From Rhizomys pruinosus (lineage: Eukaryota; Chordata; Mammalia; Rodentia; Spalacidae), in assembly GCA_009823505.1 (NCBI GenBank), contig VZQC01006699.1:1496973-1560972 (forward strand): 64,000 nt of DNA. Reading direction: 5' to 3'. A program made the position numbers and the translations under genes. Shown here in pieces: positions 58,303-64,000 of the stretch (its first letter is position 1; each line of letters starts with the position of its first letter). The notes under the pieces were generated by a model. The model searched no databases. It was not told the origin of the DNA and saw only the letters and a list, made by a program, of their open reading frames with translations.

Positions 58303-59209
58303 AAAGCAGATGCTTTTATTCTTTGACACGTAGCTAAGATTTCTTGGGGACTTCAGATTGCCAAGGCTATTTTGAAGAGAAAATACTCTTCCATGAAAAT
58401 GGAATGCTGGCTTTTCCAAGATGACAGCTCCCAAGGCAGTGGGCACATTCTGAGAGCTAAGAGCAAAGTCGGGGAGGGGGACTCAGGGGCCCCCAAGAGT
58501 GCTGGGAAGCATCAGAGGTGGTCTGAGAGCATTTGGATCCTTTGGGACTACAATTTGGAGCTACAGACATCGCCCAAGGGTGTCAGGAGACAAAAGGGAA
58601 AGCCCCGGTGTCAGCTGAGCCTTTCTCCTACTGAACCTAGGTACAGAGCTTCTCGCCTGGCCCTGGGGGATCGGCTGGCAGATTAAGGGTGGTGTACAGT
58701 GGTTCTGTGGGTACATCTCACTGGGTGGGTGATTGGGGTTCACCCCACTTGGACGTGGGGGACTACAGCTGCATTGCAGTGGAAGCATTATGACCTTCCA
58801 GCTCATAGGACCACGAGTGCCTGGGGCCCTCCCGGTGTGGGTTTCGAAAGCAGGCTTGGGGGTTTCGGCCTGCTTGGGTGTTGCATGGCTTAGTCCATTG
58901 GGCAAACTGTTTGCTGGTTGGGTGAGGGGTGTTGGGCTGTACAGTGTTAGGATAAGAGTTGAGATTTGGAGCCTACAGTGTCCACACCTGTGCATTAATT
59001 AGGAAGTCAACAAACACCTGAAGAGTATAACCAACATTAGTGTCAGCTCAATAACCACCTAGGCTTCTCATTGGAACCACTTGCAACAGAGGCTACCCAA
59101 ATGCCTAAAGCTCAAAGAGAGACTCTCAGGTGGATCTCCACCAAACACTAATACCCCTATTCGAATACCTCTAATGAAGACTCCTTGGATATAACTCAGG
59201 ATACAGAAC

Positions 59210-60326
59210 TCAAAAGAACAATTATGAATATGATTGGAGAAATAAAGGAGTTGTGGGAATTTAAGGAGCTTATAAACAAGGAAGTCCAGGATCCAAAAGA
59301 AAACAGGGATAAATTTTGGAATGAAATTTAAAAAGATATAGAAGGGCCAGGCGTGGTGGTGCACGCCTTTAATCCTAGCACTTCGGAGGCAGAGCAGGTG
59401 GATCTTTGTGATTTCAAGGCCAGCATGGTCTACAGAGTGAGTTCCAGGACAGTTGGGACTACAGGGAGACCCTGTCTTGAAAAGACCAAAAAGATTAAAT
59501 AAATAAATAAATAGATAGATAGATAGGTATAGAAACAATGAAAGAAAATTCACATTGAAATGAAAAAAGAAATGCAACATTCCACAAACAACTTGGAAAG
59601 GATGGGAGAAACTGTTAATAATAGATTGGATGAAGTAGAAAATAGAATAACAAGATTGGAAGACAATATGGAAGGATTGGATAAATCAAGTAATGATTAT
59701 GAAAAATTAAAAAAAAATCCACAAGAATGTAATAACCAGGAACTGTGGCATATTATGAAAAGACCAAACCTACAAATTTAAGAATAGAAGAGGAAGAAGA
59801 CTCACAGGATATGGCCCAGGTCTTCAACAAAATTTTAGAGGAAAATTTTCCCAAATTAAAGCAAGAGATACCAGTCCAAGTATTAGAAGCATATAGAACT
59901 CCAAGCAGACAGAACCAGAAAAGAAATTCTCCACACCATATCATAATAAAAACACTAGATGTTCAAAGCAAAGAAAGGATACTGAGGGCCACAAAAGAAA
60001 AGCAACAAGTTACCTACAGTGGAAAACTCTCAGAATCACAGCTGGTTTCTCAATGCAGATGATGAAAGCCAGAAGAGCCTGGTCTAAAATATTCCCAGTT
60101 CTAAAAAACTATAGATGCCAACCCAGAGTACTTTATCCAGCAAAAATGTCTACTATAATTGAAGGAGAAAGGAAAATGTTCCATGATATAAATAAGTTGA
60201 AAGAATTCCTCTCCAATAAGCCATGCCTGCAGAGAATACTTCAAGGAATACAAAGAGCAGAGGGCAGGGATGACTATAACCAATCGACACCAGAAAACAG
60301 ATGTAACCACTATGGAAATAAAAATT
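59210..60326 (+). pseudogene. L1 ORF1 pseudogene, split by a B1
   Basis: Frames spell parts of the L1 ORF1 RNA-binding protein: a coiled-coil part (VNNRLDEVENRITRLEDNME), the RRM part (QVFNKILEENFPKLKQEIP) and the C-terminal domain (MKARRAWSKIFPVLKNYRCQ). The frame shifts near 59750-59780 and again near 60050, and a plus-strand B1 is inserted in the upstream part. ORF1p is normally a trimeric nucleic acid chaperone; this copy is dead. Confidence 0.85.
59345..59530 (+). repeat. B1 SINE inside L1 ORF1
   Basis: Plus-strand B1 with a tail of AAAT and GATA units, flanked by 'tatagaa' (about 59336 and 59528). It shows that the L1 is older than this B1. Confidence 0.88.
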
Positions 60327-61779
60327 GAGGGTAAGAATGTACTAGAAATCAGAATGGTTGGAAGCAATTCAATTCTCTCAAACAACAGTTTTAAATAGCA
60401 ATGGAATGAATTCTCCAATTAAGAGACAGAGACTAGTAGAATGGATTAAGAAGCAAAACCCATTTTTTTTCTTGTCTCCAAGAAACTTACCTTTAAAGAT
60501 AGATATTATCCCAAGGTGAAAGGAGGGGAAAAAATAATACAAGTAAATGGCATTAAGAAAGAAAGCGGAGTCGCTATGCTAATACTAGATAAAATAGAAT
60601 TCAAGGCCTTTGGTTGTGTTTTGTGTGGGGGATATTTGATCACTAGGTGGAACATCTTTGGGGTGGACAAACAAGCTTTTTGCCAAGCCTATATGTACAT
60701 TTCTGAATATCTGGAAAGATTTGGTTGGCAGAGCCAGCCCTAGGACTTTTAAGGTTTTTATTTTGTGGTCAATATCTTGACTATTAAAAAGCCTGAAAAG
60801 CAGATCTTGAGTCCAGACATCATGGCCAAATGAACAGAAGGAGAAACCTAATAAATGGATGCTTTGAATCTCCTGGTCAAGAAATTCTAATGGACTTTTA
60901 AGTTGAACATTGGAATTCACCCTGTTCTTACTTTTCCTGGTCCCTTGCCTAGACCATGTACCAAACTACTCCTACCTTCATTTCGTTTTTATGGGCACCA
61001 GTCAAGGATTTTTTTGTCCCTCTATCATTATGTTTGGGGGTCTTTTAGATTGACCCTCTAAATGAGGGATACTGCAGTTGCCACACCCAATCATCATGGG
61101 AGAAATCAGAGTGGTCAGCATTCTGATTCTCTTCTGGCAATTGAGGTGACCCTTTTCAGAGGGTAACATAACTCAAGAAGAGCTAGGAATTGATTAGACT
61201 GTGTGGCCTTAAATATCCAAAAGGAAAGTATAACCGGAAATAAATAAATAGTAAGTCCTGAGAAATTGTACTTCAGATATAAAACTTGAGATCTTAGTAA
61301 AAAGACAAAAGAGCACAGTTGTTTTGCCTGTCTTGCTGGCAAGTGCAGCAACCCTGTGGCTGCCACTGCTTTTGCCATCCTTCAAAGACATGAGAAGACA
61401 CAGCTTTTCAACCTTCCAATATGGCCTGAAGACTCATGTCTCTCCAAGAATCCTCCAAACCTTCAGTGCCAGATGGGGACTATTGAGACATCCAGCTTGT
61501 GGACTGAGCAGCTACTGGGGTTTCAGCCTCTTCAGAGTATAGACTGCCATTGTTGGACTACCCAGGCTGTATCATGGAGACCAGTACAGGAAGATCAAGA
61601 CAAGACAAGACAAGATGCTTACTGGACCTCATTTGGGTGACCATGGAAAGACCCCAGTGTGGAGCACAAGGGCAAGATTGATGGTTGTTTGGGCTTGCCA
61701 AGGAGGAGCCTGCAAACACTTCCTTAAGGAAAACATGACATCTTTTAGAATAAAAAAAAAAAAGAAAAAGAAAAAAATT

Positions 61780-62180
61780 CATTAGGTAGTTTAGGGATGA
61801 GACCTCCCCTCCCGCAAATTAACCAGACTCTCAGCTGAGAACTCAAGGTTTCCTGGGCTAGCCAATAAACACATATCCTTCTGGTAGCCCTGAAAGAGCA
61901 GGGAAAGAAGAGAGAAAAGAGAGAAGAGAAAAAAGAGAAGTACATACAAAGCCCTGCAGATTGATTCTTTATTTCACCAGAATAAGAAATGGAAATCTAC
62001 CCTTTTTTGTTGTTCTTATTGCTTTGGTTTTTTTGTCATTTTGTATTGTTTCTATTTTCTCATGAAAAGAAAAAAAAAAAATAAAGAAAAAATAGCCAAA
62101 AAAAGCAAACAACAACAACAAAAAAAAGAAAATGGAATGCTTAGCAAAATGGTGGGAGTTCCTTTCATCTTTCTCTGTGG
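61780..62180. other. Unassigned A/G-rich sequence after the L1 tail
   Basis: Includes 'ccaataaacacatatcc' near 61861 and A-rich stretches at 62070-62130. It may belong to an LTR or an L1 tail, but I cannot assign it. Confidence 0.4.
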
Positions 62181-62184
62181 CCTC

Positions 62185-63540
62185 AAGTCCAGGGTGGCCA
62201 CATCAGTTTCTGAATGCTGTCATAACAAGTCATCACACACGACGACTGTATACAACTGAAATTTGCCCTTTCACAATTCCAAAGGCTAGAAGTGCAAAAT
62301 CCAAGGTGTAAGCTCCTTTTGATGGACTTAAGCCACGATCCTTTCTGTTTACTGTAAATTTCATACATGTATACAATTAAATGTGGTCATATCCAGCTCA
62401 ACTCCCTCTTCCAGCAATCCTTACATTGTCCCCAACATGCCCCCCTCCTAACTTCCTGTAGTTTGAATGAGAAATGTCCCCCATAGGTTCATGTATTTGA
62501 ACAGTTGACGCCAGATAGTGATGCTGCTTGTGGGAGGTTATGGAGCCTCTGGGAAGAGGCACCTTGCTGGAGGAAGTACTTTGCTGGTGACAGACTTGGA
62601 GGGTTTACAGCCTCACCTCACTTCTGTTTCTCTCTGCTGCCCACAAGTGGATGAAAACCTGATTAGCTAGCTTCCTGTTCCTGCCGCCATGCTTTCCCCA
62701 CCATGACAGACATGACATGACCATGACAGACTCCATTCCTCTGAAACCGTAAGCCACAGTAAATGCTTTCTTCCCCTAAGTTGCTTTTGGTCATCGTATT
62801 TTCTCACAGCAACAGAAAAATAATACACCTACTAAGTCCAATTAGTCCCGCCCACATGCATGTGGCTATGACCCGTGCTCAGAAGCACGGGAAACCTCCC
62901 AGTGGACAGGCTCCCAAAGAACGATTCTCCCTGCCCCTGCTGCTGTCAACTGCCAATACCTCCTGCAGTACGGGGTGGGGATCTGGAGATTCCCTCCCTT
63001 ATCTATGTAGGGGTTTTGGTTGATCTTCCGTAGGTCTTGCCCAGGTAACCTCAGCTGTTTGGAATATGAGCACAATAGCCATGTCATGCCCAGAAGACAG
63101 CACTTCACAGCACTTCCGCCTCCTCTAACTCTGCTTACATTCTGTCCACCTCCTCTTCCCTGGCATTCCCTGAGCCTTGGCAGGGACTGGAGGGGTTGAC
63201 AAAGATGTCCCATTTAGGGTTGAACAAATTCAGTCTCCTCTCTTTCCTTTCTTTCTTCTTCCAGCTTCTATGGCCACAAGTGCTCCTTGGTTTCTGACAG
63301 AAGAGCTCCAGGCTCTGCCTCCTCCTTTGCAGGGCCTCCTTCCCTGTTTCTCCATGTCCAAGTCTTCTCTTTTTACACTAGTCATTGAATGAGTACTCAT
63401 TCTAAATTTAGGATCATTTAATCTCCATATCCTTAATCAATGGGATCTACAAAGATACTATTTCCAAATGAGGTCACATTCCAAGGTTCTAGGTAGACAT
63501 TAACATTTTGGGGGAGGGAGGCACCGTTTAATTCACTACA
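62185..63540. repeat. Nested old elements in intron 1
   Basis: The two ends of one ancient element ('tgaatgctgtcataacaag' near 62211 and 'aatgaggtcacattccaagg' near 63468) appear to be separated by younger insertions: a dispersed element at 62455-62830 ('gaaatgtcccccataggttc ...') and a minus-strand L1 3' end at 62850-63220. The ancient element's family is not assigned. Confidence 0.55.
62850..63220 (-). mobile_element. L1 3' UTR, minus strand
   Basis: Complement of the L1 3' UTR type at 15060-15240 and 31790-31860: the plus strand reads 'attccctgagccttgg', the reverse of 'ccaaggctcagggaa', and 'gtaggtcttgcccaggtaacc'. Truncated and inactive. Confidence 0.75.
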
Positions 63541-64000
63541 ATAGTTGTGTGTTTCAGTCAACAGAAACAATATATATTCTCAGTTTTCTAACAATAAGTA
63601 TCATGGAAGGAATAAATACTATTTTCAAACTTCTGCTTCTCTCTCTTTTTGAACCCCCAGCCTTGCCCATGGTAGGAAATCTTTCTATCACTGACCTATA
63701 TTCCCCAACCCCCCCCCTTTTTTTTTTTTTTTCCTTAAAAACAAGTCAGCAATTATTCATTTTTCATGTGTTTGTGCCCAGGTACAAATACGCAGCTTAT
63801 GCATGTGTTCTATGCATAAGAAATTAGAGGATGACTTATAGCTCCTGTGAGTTGGTTCTCTTCTACCATTTGGATTCTGGGGATTGAACTTAAGTCTTCA
63901 AGTTTGGCAGCAAGCACCTTTACCTGCTGAGCCATCTTGCTGGACCCCAATTTTTACTTTACAAGAAAGATTCTCATTAAATGGTTCAGGCTAAACTTGA
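63541..64000. repeat. End of window: unassigned sequence and an old SINE (63830-63950, minus)
   Basis: A degraded minus-strand SINE ending 'gctgagccatcttgctggaccc' lies near the right edge. Nothing resembling DHX29 exon 1 or a CpG island is seen. Confidence 0.6.

Larger units (their letters stand above)
58370..61760 (+). mobile_element. Damaged L1: 5' region, ORF1, start of ORF2, long 3' tail
   Basis: A GC-richer 5' region (about 58400-59000) is followed by ORF1-related sequence (59210-60300), interrupted by a B1. About 130 bases then resemble the ORF2 endonuclease start (60440-60610), and the rest is 3' UTR-like sequence sharing 61150-61480 with 24390-24720. It ends in an A-rich tail near 61750-61778. 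Most of ORF2 is missing, and stops and frameshifts break ORF1, so it cannot move by itself. It lies in intron 1, antisense to DHX29. Confidence 0.82.

Noticed and set aside
58561..59002. Open frames of 89-144 codons in GC-richer sequence, considered as DHX29 exon 1 or a neighbouring gene
   Set aside because: The region runs directly into L1 ORF1 on the plus strand and fits an L1 5' region. No basic N-terminal sequence ending in a split Gly codon with a donor site is present on the minus strand.

Overview
This is a 64 kb window of vertebrate nuclear DNA, almost certainly from a muroid rodent. The evidence is a dense load of 7SL-derived B1 SINEs, tRNA-derived B2/B3/ID-like SINEs, rodent-type L1 3' ends and two hAT-like elements of the rodent URR1 type. 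The B1 copies share a right end (pyrimidine-rich 'agccccagctg' on the reverse strand, 'aagacc' before the A-tail) that is unlike the Mus B1 consensus as I remember it. A muroid other than house mouse is therefore plausible, but I cannot name the species.

One gene explains all conserved coding sequence. It is DHX29, on the minus strand, the DExH-box RNA helicase that helps 43S ribosomal complexes scan structured 5' leaders. Twenty-six coding exons can be read from 57866 down to the stop codon at 4626-4628. Every intron begins GT and ends AG, every split codon rejoins in frame, and there is no internal stop. Together they give 1308 residues plus the stop. The first coding exon, the promoter and the 5' UTR lie beyond position 64000. 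Residues are numbered below from the first complete codon in exon 2; full-length numbering is about 60 higher. A short 3' UTR runs to about 4388, with a poly(A) signal at 4407-4412.

Layout: 1-4387 is the flank downstream of DHX29 and holds SINEs, a 61-bp triple tandem repeat and an older dispersed element, with no gene recognised. 4388-57866 is DHX29 with repeat-filled introns. 57867-64000 is intron 1, holding a damaged L1 (5' region, ORF1, the start of ORF2 and a long 3' tail), a further L1 3' end on the minus strand and older nested elements.

The most notable observations are structural. (1) A 2.4 kb inverted repeat is centred on a single N at 45811. It sits between the body and the A-tail of one B1 whose 15-bp target-site duplication is intact on the outside, which points to a fold-back artefact. 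(2) After a second N at 51635, about 1.4 kb is an error-laden tandem copy of the clean sequence that follows. Both lie in introns and leave the gene intact. (3) A composite SINE (tRNA-like head fused to B1) recurs; one copy with good target-site duplications lies about 30 bp upstream of the exon 9 splice acceptor. I found no unknown protein-coding system, no CRISPR array and no non-repeat RNA gene.
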